Shown here: positions 46,759 to 55,249 of the stretch, one piece after another | Position numbering within the stretch: position 1 is the first letter of the stretch | How the letters are laid out: each line of letters begins with the position of its first letter | Origin: Methylotuvimicrobium sp. KM2 | GTDB taxonomy: Bacteria > Pseudomonadota > Gammaproteobacteria > Methylococcales > Methylomonadaceae | Assembly (NCBI RefSeq): GCF_038051925.1 | Contig: NZ_CP150634.1 | Coordinates: 1 to 64,000, forward strand | Reading direction: 5' to 3' | Length of the DNA: 64,000 nucleotides | The notes under the pieces: generated by a model | The model's database searches: none | What the model was told of the DNA's origin: nothing | Seen by the model: the letters and a program-made list of their open reading frames with translations, nothing else | Position numbers and translations under genes: made by a program

Positions 46759-46989
46759 GTGCCGATTTTCGATATTTCAGGTGACAAGCTATCTGCCGTC
46801 GAGCAGAAGAACTTCGCTCTGGAAAAGGACTTACAGTCCCTGATCGAGAAAAATCTCGAAACGGTTTTCAATTGCAGATTAGTTGCCAGTGAGTTTTCTA
46901 CTGGCGCACAGCCCTTGCCTAATGCCGCCATGAAGCCGCATCTTCTATCGGTTCCAGGTGGGTTTCTATATCGATATGGTCGAATTTAG
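46759..46989 (+). pseudogene. Truncated third cassette gene (DUF5655/NucS-like start)
   Basis: GTG-initiated frame whose first 52 residues (PIFDISGDKLSAVEQKNFAL, then EKDLQSLIEKNLETVF) match the N terminus of a conserved predicted nuclease/DNA-binding family (DUF5655-associated). Homology appears to stop near residue 52 (FSTGAQ, about 46912). The remaining codons come from the opposite-strand cation-efflux gene, so the gene is broken by a deletion or insertion junction. It directly follows attC-like site 2. Confidence 0.65.
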
Positions 46990-47556
46990 CCTTGATCCGA
47001 TGTTCTATGGTTTCCAGCAAATCATGGCCTTGTTGTACAGACCATTGCCCCGGCACCAACACATGTACCGACATGAAACGGCGCGCACCGGCATATCGGG
47101 TGCGTAAAGCATGATAGGCAATTTGATCCGAAGCGATAAATTGCTCCAACACCCCTACAATTTCGGCTAGTTCTTCTTCCGGCAGCGTAGCATCCATCAA
47201 ACCGGAAATAGTGCGGCGCAATAGATGTAACCCTGCCCAAAGAATGTTGATTGCAACTAAAATCGCAATCACCGGATCGAGAATCTCCCAGCCTTGCATG
47301 CCCAATTGCTCAGCAAAATCCAGCGTCAATTGAAACCGATTGCCCAACGCGATCAAGCCAATACTTGGGACAATTCCGACCGTGGTCCACACGTCGATCA
47401 TCAAATGCTTACTGTCTGCTTCTAAGTAATTGAATGCCCGGCTACGACCGACTGTAATCAGAATTTTAGCCGCAACCGGATTGATTAACGACGCAAACAC
47501 GGAAATGGCGATACCGACATTTAGTTGCTGCAAAGGCTCCGGATGCAGCAGGCGAC
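46919..47556 (-). pseudogene. 5'-truncated cation diffusion facilitator transporter
   Basis: The frame encodes the C-terminal two thirds of a CDF metal/proton antiporter. RLLHPEPLQQLNVGIAISVF is a membrane-helix start, then LEADSKHLMIDVWTTVGI carries the conserved HxxxD metal site, and the cytoplasmic domain ends HIDIETHLEP. The first ATG-like codon is TTG at 47533, but homology continues upstream in frame to the edge of MITE M1 at 47556. The first membrane helices (about 90-100 residues) are missing and were not found beyond the MITE. So the MITE, or a rearrangement at it, has truncated the gene. The 3' end also marks the junction with the broken cassette gene. Confidence 0.75.
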
Positions 47557-47697
47557 CACTGCCATTAAGTAAAGCTGTAACAGGATAAGTAATGTTGGCA
47601 TTCAGGCTCGGATGTGCTTCAAAAGCCTGCCATCCATGGCACTGGATTCCGCCAGTCCATGGCGGAATGACGGGTTTTCCTTAACTTAATGGCAGTG
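47557..47697 (-). mobile_element. MITE M1, copy 2 (141 bp, inverse)
   Basis: Ends CACTGCCATTAAGTAAA and TTAACTTAATGGCAGTG. The reverse complement matches copy 1 at 16731 over its length, including CATTCCGCCATGGACTGGCG. It lies at the broken 5' end of the cation-efflux gene. The next 200 bp to the IS element (47698-47906) hold no recognised gene, although short coding-like traces remain on the minus strand. Confidence 0.75.
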
Positions 47698-47955
47698 ACC
47701 TGTAGCGGGCCAATGATTTCATTTCGGCAGCCATCCACTCAATCCGCAAAAAAAGCAGTTTAGCCCTTCCAAATTACGACTTGTACTCAAAAAAAAATTG
47801 GTTCAATTAAATCAAAAACCTGGGTCGAATTGCGGCGCGCCTGAATTTGAAATATCTGTGATCAGAATAAACTTAGTAATGGGCATGAAATAAATCGGGG
47901 GATTGTAGATACTCTCTTAAAACACAAGGCCTATTCTGCTAAAGAGTTAAAAACT

Positions 47956-48957
47956 TCAGCTAGAGGTATCGACAGGCATCGCATAAAAACGAGAACCGTC
48001 GAATTCCTTATTGGTTTTCAACATGCCATGGATGGCGTGCAACAATTTTCGCATCACGGCACAGAGCGCTTGTAGCTTCTTGAGCCCGTTGTTTTCAATT
48101 AAGTGGTGGTAATAGCGTTTAATGTTTGGCTCATAGCGCGTCGCCACTAAAGCAGGCATGTATAGGGCGTGACGAAGATATTTGTTGCCCGCCTTACTGA
48201 TACGCGGCTTTTTGGCGACACTACTACCGGATTCGTTATGTCGAGGATCGAGGCCCGCGTAGGCTACCCATTGTTTTGCGCTTATGTCTTGAGGCAAGAC
48301 CAGTAGTTCCGCTAAGAGTTGTATCGCGCTGGCCTCGGCAATCCCTTTAATACCGATGATTAGGGTAAAGACTCGCGTCAGTGATTCGTGTTGCCGGATC
48401 AGTTCCAAAGCGCTGTCCCGATGAGCCTGGATCTGTTTTTCCAGTACGCTGACTAATTCTTCGGTTTGCTCGATCACGATATCAGGCGTGTCCTGAGTGG
48501 CTGTTAAGGCATGACGCTGATTTTTTGTTTGTGTTTTCAATTTATTTAACGCCGCGATTCGTCGCCCTATGGCCCTTAAGGCAATGACTTCGTCAGCCGG
48601 ACGCTGCCACGCTTCAAACGGCATTCTTTCGCAATAGGCCGCTAAGGTGGCCGCATCAATGGTGTCGGTCTTACTCCGTTTCATCAAGGCCTGAGCGAAG
48701 TTATGAGCGGCTTTGGGATTGATCACCATCACTTCGAGGCCATCTGTTCGGCTCAGGGCGACGGCTAAATCAAAATGATAGACGCCCGTTGCTTCCAAGC
48801 AAATTCGTGTTTCGCCTTTCAATTTGGCTAATAGCTGAATGATCTCACGATGCCCTGTGGTTGTATTTTCAAACTTCTTGGCCGGACGCGCTTTCCCTTT
48901 GATAATCACGACGACCATTAATTCTTTTTGGCTCACATCAATGCCAACATAGTTCAT
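47956..48957 (-). CDS. IS110 family transposase (DEDD recombinase)
   Basis: The 333-residue protein has the N-terminal RuvC-like DEDD domain: Asp7 in GIDVSQKE, Glu55 in CLEATGVYHFD, Asp98 and Asp101 in KTDTIDAATLA. The C-terminal Tnp_20 domain has GIKGIAEASAIQLLAELLVL and the catalytic Ser of PRISKAGNKYLRHALYMPA. It cuts and joins DNA under guidance of an RNA from the element left end. It shares clear similarity with the copy at 60146 but is not identical. Confidence 0.95.
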   Translation of the reverse strand: MNYVGIDVSQKELMVVVIIKGKARPAKKFENTTTGHREIIQLLAKLKGETRICLEATGVYHFDLAVALSRTDGLEVMVINPKAAHNFAQALMKRSKTDTIDAATLAAYCERMPFEAWQRPADEVIALRAIGRRIAALNKLKTQTKNQRHALTATQDTPDIVIEQTEELVSVLEKQIQAHRDSALELIRQHESLTRVFTLIIGIKGIAEASAIQLLAELLVLPQDISAKQWVAYAGLDPRHNESGSSVAKKPRISKAGNKYLRHALYMPALVATRYEPNIKRYYHHLIENNGLKKLQALCAVMRKLLHAIHGMLKTNKEFDGSRFYAMPVDTSS

Positions 48958-48964
48958 TATCTAT

Positions 48965-49205
48965 CTTCCTAAGATTTGTTTGTTATGATGATTGCTGGTT
49001 TCCCAACCCTGACACTTCATCTACCGTCCTTGTGAATGCAGACTCAGAAGCTTGGCTTACAGGTCTCAGATACTCCGCGGCATGGATGACGAGGGTGGGG
49101 AGCCTATCTACATGCAAGCTCAAGGCTTCAGGTGCGAACGGCTTCCCCAGAAATCGGCAATCACTATAAACTTTTGGGTTTAAATTATCTTGTGTTTGAA
49201 GATGT
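48965..49205 (-). ncRNA. Predicted bridge (seek) RNA of IS110 copy 1
   Basis: The left non-coding end holds guide segments in the expected order on the minus strand. Left target guide TTCGCACCT (49138-49130) equals the left insertion flank at 49226-49218. Right target guide CATGTAG (49114-49108) partly matches the right flank complement (TGTAG). Left donor guide GAGTATCT (49075-49068) equals the element right end. Right donor guide ACAAG (49033-49029) is complementary to the element start CTTGT. RNA ends are estimated. Confidence 0.75.
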
Positions 49206-49219
49206 TTTTAATATACAAG

Positions 49220-49237
49220 GTGCGAATTTATTCGCAC
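49220..49237. repeat. Perfect palindrome at the IS110 insertion point
   Basis: GTGCGAAT and ATTCGCAC pair around TT. The element inserted at the foot of this hairpin. The remaining 275 bp to the repeat-protein gene contain no recognised feature except the expected promoter. Confidence 0.6.
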
Positions 49238-49512
49238 TGTGCGGATAAATCCTCACCTACACCGGAAATTCATCAGCGCACTTGAGGAAGTTATTTTATG
49301 CGCGTTCCTTACTTTTTCTATGATTCGTCAATCCGATCGATTAAACACAACGACCAATGATTCATCGGAATCCGGTTCGTGAATAAATCACAGAACCGGC
49401 GTTACTCGATCACCGCGTTTTCCTTTCCAAATCGGGATACTTTACCCAAGTTCAACGAAACGTTCGAACCCGTATTAACTAAATCAAATAATCAAAACCA
49501 GAGGAAAACGTC

Positions 49513-49803
49513 ATGAAAAAATTCACAGTAGCAGCAGTCGCATTGGTCGCAGTCTTCAGCGGATCGGCAATGGCCGAAGGGTCCAAAATCGAAAAATCGA
49601 CTTTGATCAACGCCTCGAAAAACACCCTGACCAACACGCAAGCCATCGGCCGCAACAGTGCCGCGAGCACCGGTTCGATCAACGTGGTCGGCTCGAAAGT
49701 CGAAAAATCGACGGTGATCAACGCGTCCAAAAACACGTTGACCAACACCCAAGCGATCGGCAGGGACAGCGTCGCTAACACCGGTTCGGTGGACATTCGC
49801 TAA
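49513..49803 (+). CDS. Secreted duplicated-repeat protein, copy 1 of locus B
   Basis: The 96-residue protein has a signal peptide unlike that of locus A (MKKFTVAAVALVAVFSGSAM) but almost the same mature sequence: EGSKIEKSTLINASKNTLTN, then TQAIGRNSAASTGS, then the second unit starting GSKVEKSTVINASKN and ending VDIR. AGAGGAAAA precedes the ATG. The mature region is conserved between loci while the leader is not. Codon choice also differs. This points to an old duplication with strong selection on the mature part. It is the first of a tandem pair. Confidence 0.85.
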   Translation: MKKFTVAAVALVAVFSGSAMAEGSKIEKSTLINASKNTLTNTQAIGRNSAASTGSINVVGSKVEKSTVINASKNTLTNTQAIGRDSVANTGSVDIR

Positions 49804-49810
49804 TACAGAA

Positions 49811-49851
49811 GCGGTGAATAGTTCACAATTTTAGCGTGAACGGTTCACCGC
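49811..49851 (+). promoter_or_regulatory. Hairpin between tandem repeat-protein genes of locus B
   Basis: GCGGTGAA (49811-49818) pairs with TTCACCGC (49844-49851) and, inside, GTTCAC pairs with GTGAAC. It lies just after the first gene and lacks a T-run, so partial termination or mRNA 3'-end protection is more likely than full termination. Confidence 0.5.
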
Positions 49852-49924
49852 AAAACAAACAGTCAAACGGTACAGTAAAACCGTAACAAAAAACCCAATA
49901 CTTAAAACTCAAGAGGAAAACGTC

Positions 49925-50215
49925 ATGAAAAAATTTACAGTAGCAGCAGTCGCATTGGTCGCAGTCTTCAGCGGATCGGCAATGGCCGAAGGTTCCAAAA
50001 TCGAAAAATCGACTTTGATCAACGCCTCGAAAAACACGCTGACCAACACGCAAGCCATCGGCCGCAACAGCGCCGCGAGCACCGGTTCGATCAACGTGGT
50101 CGGCTCGAAAGTCGAAAAATCGACGGTGATCAACGCGTCCAAAAACACGTTGACCAACACCCAAGCGATCGGCAGGGATTCGGTGGCCAATACCGGTTCG
50201 ATCGATATTCGGTAA
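49925..50215 (+). CDS. Secreted duplicated-repeat protein, copy 2 of locus B
   Basis: The 96-residue product differs from copy 1 only in its last residues (GSIDIR instead of GSVDIR). The leader is identical, and most DNA differences are silent. The same ribosome site AAGAGGAAAA lies upstream. Near-identity of the tandem genes argues for recent duplication or gene conversion and for a need for high dosage. No CsgG-like gene is near this locus, so export would have to use the one at 34718 or another. Confidence 0.85.
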   Translation: MKKFTVAAVALVAVFSGSAMAEGSKIEKSTLINASKNTLTNTQAIGRNSAASTGSINVVGSKVEKSTVINASKNTLTNTQAIGRDSVANTGSIDIR

Positions 50216-50334
50216 CGGCTTGATTGAATGACGCCAAGGACAACCATTTCGTAAAGAGAGGAACCCAATGGATTACCACATGGCACATGGACGTGTCTTT
50301 TTCTCGAATCGGCAACTATTCGGCCGTTGCCGTT

Positions 50335-53010
50335 TTATCCTTCGCGGCGCCATTCGTCGATCATCGCGGCGACCAAATTCGTCCAGGTCTGATGAGATGC
50401 TCCCAAGCCTTTGCCGGTTTCGGCATGGAAATATTCGTGAAACAGCAAAAGATTTCGCCAATGCGGGTCGTCGTCAAAGCGCCGTTCGTCGCCGAAAATG
50501 GGTATTCGGCCGTCGTTGCCGGGTTGAAAAAGCTTGATCATGCGGTTCGATAATTCTCGCGCCAGCGCGCCTAGAGACAGAGATGCCGGTTGATTGTCCA
50601 ATACGACATCGACCTTGAAATCGGGTCCTAATGCCTTGTCCAGTTTGCGCAGCGACTCAATCATCAGGAATCCGACCGGAAACCAGATCGGTCCTCGCCA
50701 GTTGGAATTGCCGCCTTTCAATTTCGATTCCGCTTCGCCCGGTTCATAGCGGACTTCGCTCGAACCGAATTGAAAAGGCTGGTTTTCGTGAATCTTCGAT
50801 AGGCTCCGCATGCCGAACAGCGATAGAAATTCGTTGCCGTCGAAGACGCGGGCCAGCATGCGCTTTATCTGGGACTGGTTCGGAATGCTCAATAAATAAT
50901 TGGTTCGGCCGTCCCGATCGACCGGATGGCAGCTGAATTGCGCGAATTGATTGCGGTTCGCCAGAAACCATTGCAAGTTGGCCTTGAACGACGGAAACGG
51001 CTCGATCCAATCGGCTTCCAGGCGCTCGACGGCAAACAACGGTATCAGGCCGACCAGGGATCGGACCCGGAATTTATCGAAATGTCCGTCGTGATGTCGG
51101 AGCACGTCATAAAAAAAGCCGTCGTTTTCGTCCCAAAGTTGATAGTGGCGTCCGCCCATGTTTTTCATTGCAGCGCCTATGTAAATGTAATGCTCCAAAA
51201 ATTTGGTCGCGAGGCTTTCGTAGCTGCGGTTGGTCAACGCGAGTTCCAAGGCGATGCGCATCATGTTCAAACAGAACATCGCCATCCAGCCGGTTGCATC
51301 GGATTGTTCGAGGGTTTGGCCGCCGTTCAGGGGCTGGCTGCGGTCGACGACCGAAATGTTGTCGAGACCCAGGAATCCGCCTTCGAAGATATTATTGCCT
51401 TGACTGTCGACTTTGTTGACCCACCAAGTGAAATTGAGCATGAGTTTATGAAAACAACGCTCCAGAAAGTCGCGGTCGGCATAACCGTGTAAGCGCTTTT
51501 CCATGTTGTAAACGCGCCAGACCGCCAATGCGTGTACCGGCGGATTCAAATCGGAAAAGTCCCATTCGTAGGCCGGGATCTGACCGTTCGGATGCTGAAA
51601 TTGTTCGAATAACATCAGCCACAGCTGTTCTTTAGCAAACTGAGGATCGATCAATGCCATCGGGATGCTGGCAAGCGCTAAATCCCAAGCGGCAAACCAA
51701 GGGTATTCCCACTTGTCCGGCATCAGCAGCACACGCATCGAATTGAGATGCCGCCAGTGCCGGTTACGGATGGTTAGCCGCGATTCCGGCGGCGGTGCGC
51801 TCGGCAAATCGCCGTCGAGCCATTTGCGCACGTCGAATAAATAGGTCTGCTTGCTCCACAGCAAGCCGGCCAATGCTTGCCGCTGCACCAAGCGTTCCTG
51901 GTCGGTCGCAAGCTCGGGATGAAGCGTTCGATAAAATGCATCGGCTTCCGATTTGCGTTGTTTGATTAAGCTTTCCGCGTCCCGGAACGGCTCGTCGACG
52001 AGTTGCTCGCTTAGACGCAGATGAATTACGGCCGTTTTGCCTGCCTCGATATCGAATACATAATGCAAACAGGCCTTGGAGCCGGAATTATCGGGTTTAA
52101 GGCATGGCTCCCGATCGATAAGGTAGCGGTGAAACGCGTCCTTGGTGTAGAGCTGCGTATTGTCGGTACCGTAGACTCGCCGAGTATTAGTTTCGTTATC
52201 GGTAAACAGCGGTGTGCAGTCGCCTTCGGCATATAAATGGTAATTGGGTAAGCGGTAAGGGAAAAGCAGGCCGGGTAGCGCCCCCAGTCGAGTGCTATCG
52301 GCCAATAGGCAGCGATATGGACAATTCGGCGTATCGATTAATTTAATTTCCGGCGCTTGTTTGCGCGGTTCGCTCCAGGCCCAAGTATTTCTAAACCACA
52401 GATGAGGGAGTATATGCAGCGGTGCGTCGTCGGGTCCTCGGTTGGTTACGGTTATTTTGATGCAAATATCGCCGGGCGATGCCTTGGCGTATTCGATTTC
52501 GATATCGAAGTAGCGGTTTTCGTCGAATAGTCCGGTGTCGAGCAGCTCGTATTCGGGGCCTTGTCCCTCCCGGGCTTGATTTTCCCGAACCAACGCTTCG
52601 TAGGGATAGGCGCGTTGCGGATATTTGTATAGATAACGCATGTAACTGTGCGTCGGCGTGTTGTCGAGATAGAAATAATATTCTTTGACGTCCTCGCCGT
52701 GATTGCCTTCCCACATGTTGAGACCGAACGCGCGCTCTTTTAAAATCGGGTCTTGTCCGTTCCATAAGGCGATGGCGAAAACTAATAGTTGATAGCGATC
52801 GCAGATGCCGGCCAAGCCGTCTTCGCCCCAACGATAAGCCTTGCTACGCGCCAAATCGTGGGGCAAATAACGCCAGGCATCGCCATCCGGACTGTAATCT
52901 TCGCGGACGGTTCCCCAGGATCTTTCGCCGACATAGGGACCCCATAACCACCAGGGAGGCAGATCGCCCCGGTTTTCTTCGATTCGTTTGCGCTCGTTAC
53001 AATCAGCCAT
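50335..53010 (-). CDS. GH63/MGH1-like glucosidase
   Basis: The 891-residue protein has no signal peptide and should be cytoplasmic. The N-terminal part (about 1-370) is beta-rich, with [20 protein letters not shown] at about 20-39. The C-terminal half is an (alpha/alpha)6 barrel of the GH63/MGH1 type, with [20 protein letters not shown], where the Asp is the probable general acid, [14 protein letters not shown], and [18 protein letters not shown]. Relatives act on glucosylated osmolytes or oligosaccharides, such as glucosylglycerate or mannosylglycerate. The exact substrate is unknown. AAGGAG lies before the ATG. It is convergent with the repeat-protein pair. Confidence 0.85.
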   Translation of the reverse strand: MADCNERKRIEENRGDLPPWWLWGPYVGERSWGTVREDYSPDGDAWRYLPHDLARSKAYRWGEDGLAGICDRYQLLVFAIALWNGQDPILKERAFGLNMWEGNHGEDVKEYYFYLDNTPTHSYMRYLYKYPQRAYPYEALVRENQAREGQGPEYELLDTGLFDENRYFDIEIEYAKASPGDICIKITVTNRGPDDAPLHILPHLWFRNTWAWSEPRKQAPEIKLIDTPNCPYRCLLADSTRLGALPGLLFPYRLPNYHLYAEGDCTPLFTDNETNTRRVYGTDNTQLYTKDAFHRYLIDREPCLKPDNSGSKACLHYVFDIEAGKTAVIHLRLSEQLVDEPFRDAESLIKQRKSEADAFYRTLHPELATDQERLVQRQALAGLLWSKQTYLFDVRKWLDGDLPSAPPPESRLTIRNRHWRHLNSMRVLLMPDKWEYPWFAAWDLALASIPMALIDPQFAKEQLWLMLFEQFQHPNGQIPAYEWDFSDLNPPVHALAVWRVYNMEKRLHGYADRDFLERCFHKLMLNFTWWVNKVDSQGNNIFEGGFLGLDNISVVDRSQPLNGGQTLEQSDATGWMAMFCLNMMRIALELALTNRSYESLATKFLEHYIYIGAAMKNMGGRHYQLWDENDGFFYDVLRHHDGHFDKFRVRSLVGLIPLFAVERLEADWIEPFPSFKANLQWFLANRNQFAQFSCHPVDRDGRTNYLLSIPNQSQIKRMLARVFDGNEFLSLFGMRSLSKIHENQPFQFGSSEVRYEPGEAESKLKGGNSNWRGPIWFPVGFLMIESLRKLDKALGPDFKVDVVLDNQPASLSLGALARELSNRMIKLFQPGNDGRIPIFGDERRFDDDPHWRNLLLFHEYFHAETGKGLGASHQTWTNLVAAMIDEWRREG

Positions 53011-53390
53011 GATCGACTCCTTGGAAGTGACCGGTAAGTGGTATCGATATGATCTATAATTCGAGTTTTATACCTTTCGCAATCAAAATTTCGGCAGCGC
53101 CTTAGGAGGCGCCGGGGTGCTTAGCCCCCTCACCTAAAGCTAGGTGAGGGGCCTGCATGGAGCTGACATAGAGCCTACATGGACGTATTTACGGCAAGTA
53201 TCCCGGTGCCGAATTTTGATCTATGATGGCTATACATTGTTCGTATTTTCCTATCGATGTTTAATTCAATTGCGATAGCTGAGCCTTTGCCGAAATAACT
53301 CGCGGCACACTTTAAACAAGCCGCATCATCGACTTGCCGAACTTGCCTACCCTAAATCAAAAAATAGGGACGTTATTTATAACCAAATCC
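53011..53390. repeat. Dispersed repeat R2 and a partial M3 end
   Basis: R2 spans about 53078-53222: TACCTTTCGCAATCAAAATT, CTTAGGAGGCGCCGGGGTGC, a CCTCACCTAAAGCTAGGTGAGG-like hairpin (given in part), GAGCCTACATGGACG and CCCGGTGCCGAATTTTGA. GAGCCTACATGG is the same sequence that IS110 copy 2 interrupts at 59897. A partial M3 end (GTTATTTATAACCAAATCCT) lies at about 53363-53390, next to the regulator stop codon. No gene. Confidence 0.6.
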
Positions 53391-54056
53391 TTACCAAGCC
53401 GACGGCAATTTTTTGTTGATTTTAATGTGTTTGTTTTCGCATGAGACGTATCCGCCTTTTTCCAATTCGCTCAGGATTCGGCTGATCATCTCCCGCGACG
53501 AGCCGACCCGCATCGCGATATCTTTGTGGGTCAACGGTATCGCGACGACTAATTGACCTTCTTGATTCGGTTCGGCCAAGCTTTGTATCAGTTTAACGAG
53601 CCGTCCGTAGACGTCCAATAATGCCAAGCCATGGGCTAGGCTGGTCAAAAATCTTACCCGCTCGCATAGATAACGTATGATCGCCAATGCGATTGCAGAG
53701 TTTTGAGTCAGTAGTTGTACGAATTCGGCTTTGTGCAAAACGATCAATTCGCATTTTTCGAGGGCGACGGCATTTGCGGACCGGGGGGCTTCGTCAAGTA
53801 GGGACAATTCTCCGAAATTATCTCCCGCTTGCAATGTGGAAAGAATCATTTCTTTTCCGTCTTCATTGGTTACGGTAATGTTGACTTTGCCTTTTTGTAT
53901 GATGTACATGGCATTCGAAGTATCGCCTTCGCATAAGATCAACGAGTTTTTTAGAAATGTCCGGGTTTGGGTCAGTTTTGCCAGAGCGGTAAGCTCTTCG
54001 TCGTTCAATTCGCTGAATAAACCGTTGTTTCTTAAAATGTCGATATCGGTGGCCAT
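53391..54056 (-). CDS. CRP/FNR-family regulator with canonical cAMP pocket
   Basis: The 221-residue protein has a cyclic-nucleotide-binding domain with the classic cassette GELSLLDEAPRSA (Glu83, Arg92, Ser93), which is the cAMP-binding pattern, and a C-terminal helix-turn-helix (THKDIAMRVGSSREMISRIL, about 174-193). There are no FNR-type cysteines for an iron-sulphur cluster. It lies 464 bp from and divergent to the gene pair that encodes a CHASE2 adenylate cyclase, so it may be the receptor for the cAMP made there. Compare the crp gene at 24649, whose pocket is altered. Confidence 0.85.
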   Translation of the reverse strand: MATDIDILRNNGLFSELNDEELTALAKLTQTRTFLKNSLILCEGDTSNAMYIIQKGKVNITVTNEDGKEMILSTLQAGDNFGELSLLDEAPRSANAVALEKCELIVLHKAEFVQLLTQNSAIALAIIRYLCERVRFLTSLAHGLALLDVYGRLVKLIQSLAEPNQEGQLVVAIPLTHKDIAMRVGSSREMISRILSELEKGGYVSCENKHIKINKKLPSAW

Positions 54057-54520
54057 AAGCTACTCTGAATTGAAAGGTTTTCAAGAAATGATTTCGGCGA
54101 TTTACATGGGTAACAAATCGCTTTGCCTTATATTGATTTACAAAGCTAGCATATTAAAGAATTAATTGCTTACCATATAAATGAAAGCAGCAATTCCCAG
54201 TTTGAGCATTTTCGCCGATCTTAGGGTGTGGGGTATGCCTGTCGAGGAACGCCGTAAACCCATCCATGGGGGCTTGACGGCAGCTCGAACGCCAAGGATG
54301 GCGTGAATGCAGATTTTGCAGGAGCAAAAATCTGCCCTGCTGCCGACATCCTCGCCAAGCACACCCCACACCCTTTTTGATCCCCAAATTGGGAATTGCT
54401 GAAATGAAAGGGCGTTTTAGCCCGAATCGTTTAATGCAAGTTGATGAACATTGTTCTTTTATCAATAGAGTAGTCAAAATAAGTTGTAACTCAACAGAGT
54501 TTTGCCGGAGGTCATTTGTT
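54057..54520. repeat. Repeat R1 copy and upstream region of the cyclase operon
   Basis: R1 spans about 54213-54376, with AGGGTGTGGGGTATGCCTG on the left, GGCTTGACGGCAGCTCGAAC inside, an extra insert GCAGATTTTGCAGGAGCAAA, and CACACCCCACACCC on the right. It sits between the divergent regulator and the AgmX-like gene and could affect their promoters. Frames crossing it are chance. Confidence 0.55.
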
Positions 54521-55249
54521 ATGAAAACCATAGTCGTTACGTTTTTAGTACTGACGGGGCTTGAAGTTCAGGCCTCGGAGTGCAGTAACATCCAATATCT
54601 GGATGCCAAGAGTCAAGGCGTCGAAGTCGTAAACGATCGTTGCGCCAAGGGAAACGAAGTCGGCCTGGGGACCGTCTTTAAATTAAGCCGGGACGCAAGA
54701 TTATGGATCAAATCGTTACCTAAGCCCGAAACCGATGCGGATTTTCAACTCGTTTGTCAAAACGGTTCGTCCGCACCGCTTGAAGTCACGGTATCGAGTT
54801 TGTTTTTGCCGTGGATTACGCCGACCGATTTGAAAAATTGCACTGGATGGGTGGATCATAAACTCAAATGCGACGGCGTTCATGGCGGCAGTAACGCATT
54901 TTTTTGCGCTATCGCGGCGATCAAGCGTTCCGAGACCGCAGGCAGCGGGCAACTCGCGATGTCGACTTCGGTCAAGATGCGAAACTATTCGACCGATGAG
55001 CGGCAAGCCGGCATCGACGAAATTTTCGAGGCCATAGAGCCTGAAATCGAACTGTGCCGGAATCTTTTTCAAGTCGACGGCAAAATCACGGTAAATTTGA
55101 CCGTCAATTCGGTAGGGCGCGCCGAGTCTGTCACGCTATCGTCCATAGAATCTGAAGGCGGCCGGTTTTTGGATTGCGTCGAAGCCGTTATCAAAGACTA
55201 CCGTTATCCGGCAACAAGAACCGGTCAAAAGTTTACCCGCACTTTTTGA
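54521..55249 (+). CDS. Exported protein with AgmX/PglI-type C-terminal domain
   Basis: The start MKTIVVTFLVLTGLEVQA at 54521 has GGAGG upstream and begins a signal peptide. A start 144 bp upstream would place this peptide internally and is rejected. The 242-residue product has a Cys-rich middle (six Cys between about 15 and 130). The C-terminal part IELCRNLFQVDGKITVNLTV, VTLSSIES and FLDCVEAVIKDYRYPA follows the TonB-like AgmX/PglI C-terminal pattern, with a Cys pair. It overlaps the next gene by one base (TGATG), so the two are coupled. It may act as a periplasmic partner of the CHASE2 sensor. Confidence 0.72.
   Translation: MKTIVVTFLVLTGLEVQASECSNIQYLDAKSQGVEVVNDRCAKGNEVGLGTVFKLSRDARLWIKSLPKPETDADFQLVCQNGSSAPLEVTVSSLFLPWITPTDLKNCTGWVDHKLKCDGVHGGSNAFFCAIAAIKRSETAGSGQLAMSTSVKMRNYSTDERQAGIDEIFEAIEPEIELCRNLFQVDGKITVNLTVNSVGRAESVTLSSIESEGGRFLDCVEAVIKDYRYPATRTGQKFTRTF

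Larger units (their letters stand above)
47907..49217 (-). mobile_element. IS110-family element, copy 1
   Basis: Limits are set by a CT dinucleotide core at both ends (minus-strand CT at 49219-49218 on the left and 47908-47907 on the right). The ends agree with copy 2: left end reads CTTGTATATT and right end AGAGTATCT on the element strand. It contains one transposase gene and a left non-coding end of about 260 bp. Terminal inverted repeats are absent, as usual for IS110. It entered next to the perfect palindrome GTGCGAATTTATTCGCAC at 49220-49237. Confidence 0.85.

Noticed and set aside
49479..50286. Minus-strand frames opposite the repeat-protein genes
   Set aside because: They mirror the repeated coding sequence. 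Signal peptide, ribosome site and cross-locus conservation support the plus-strand frames.
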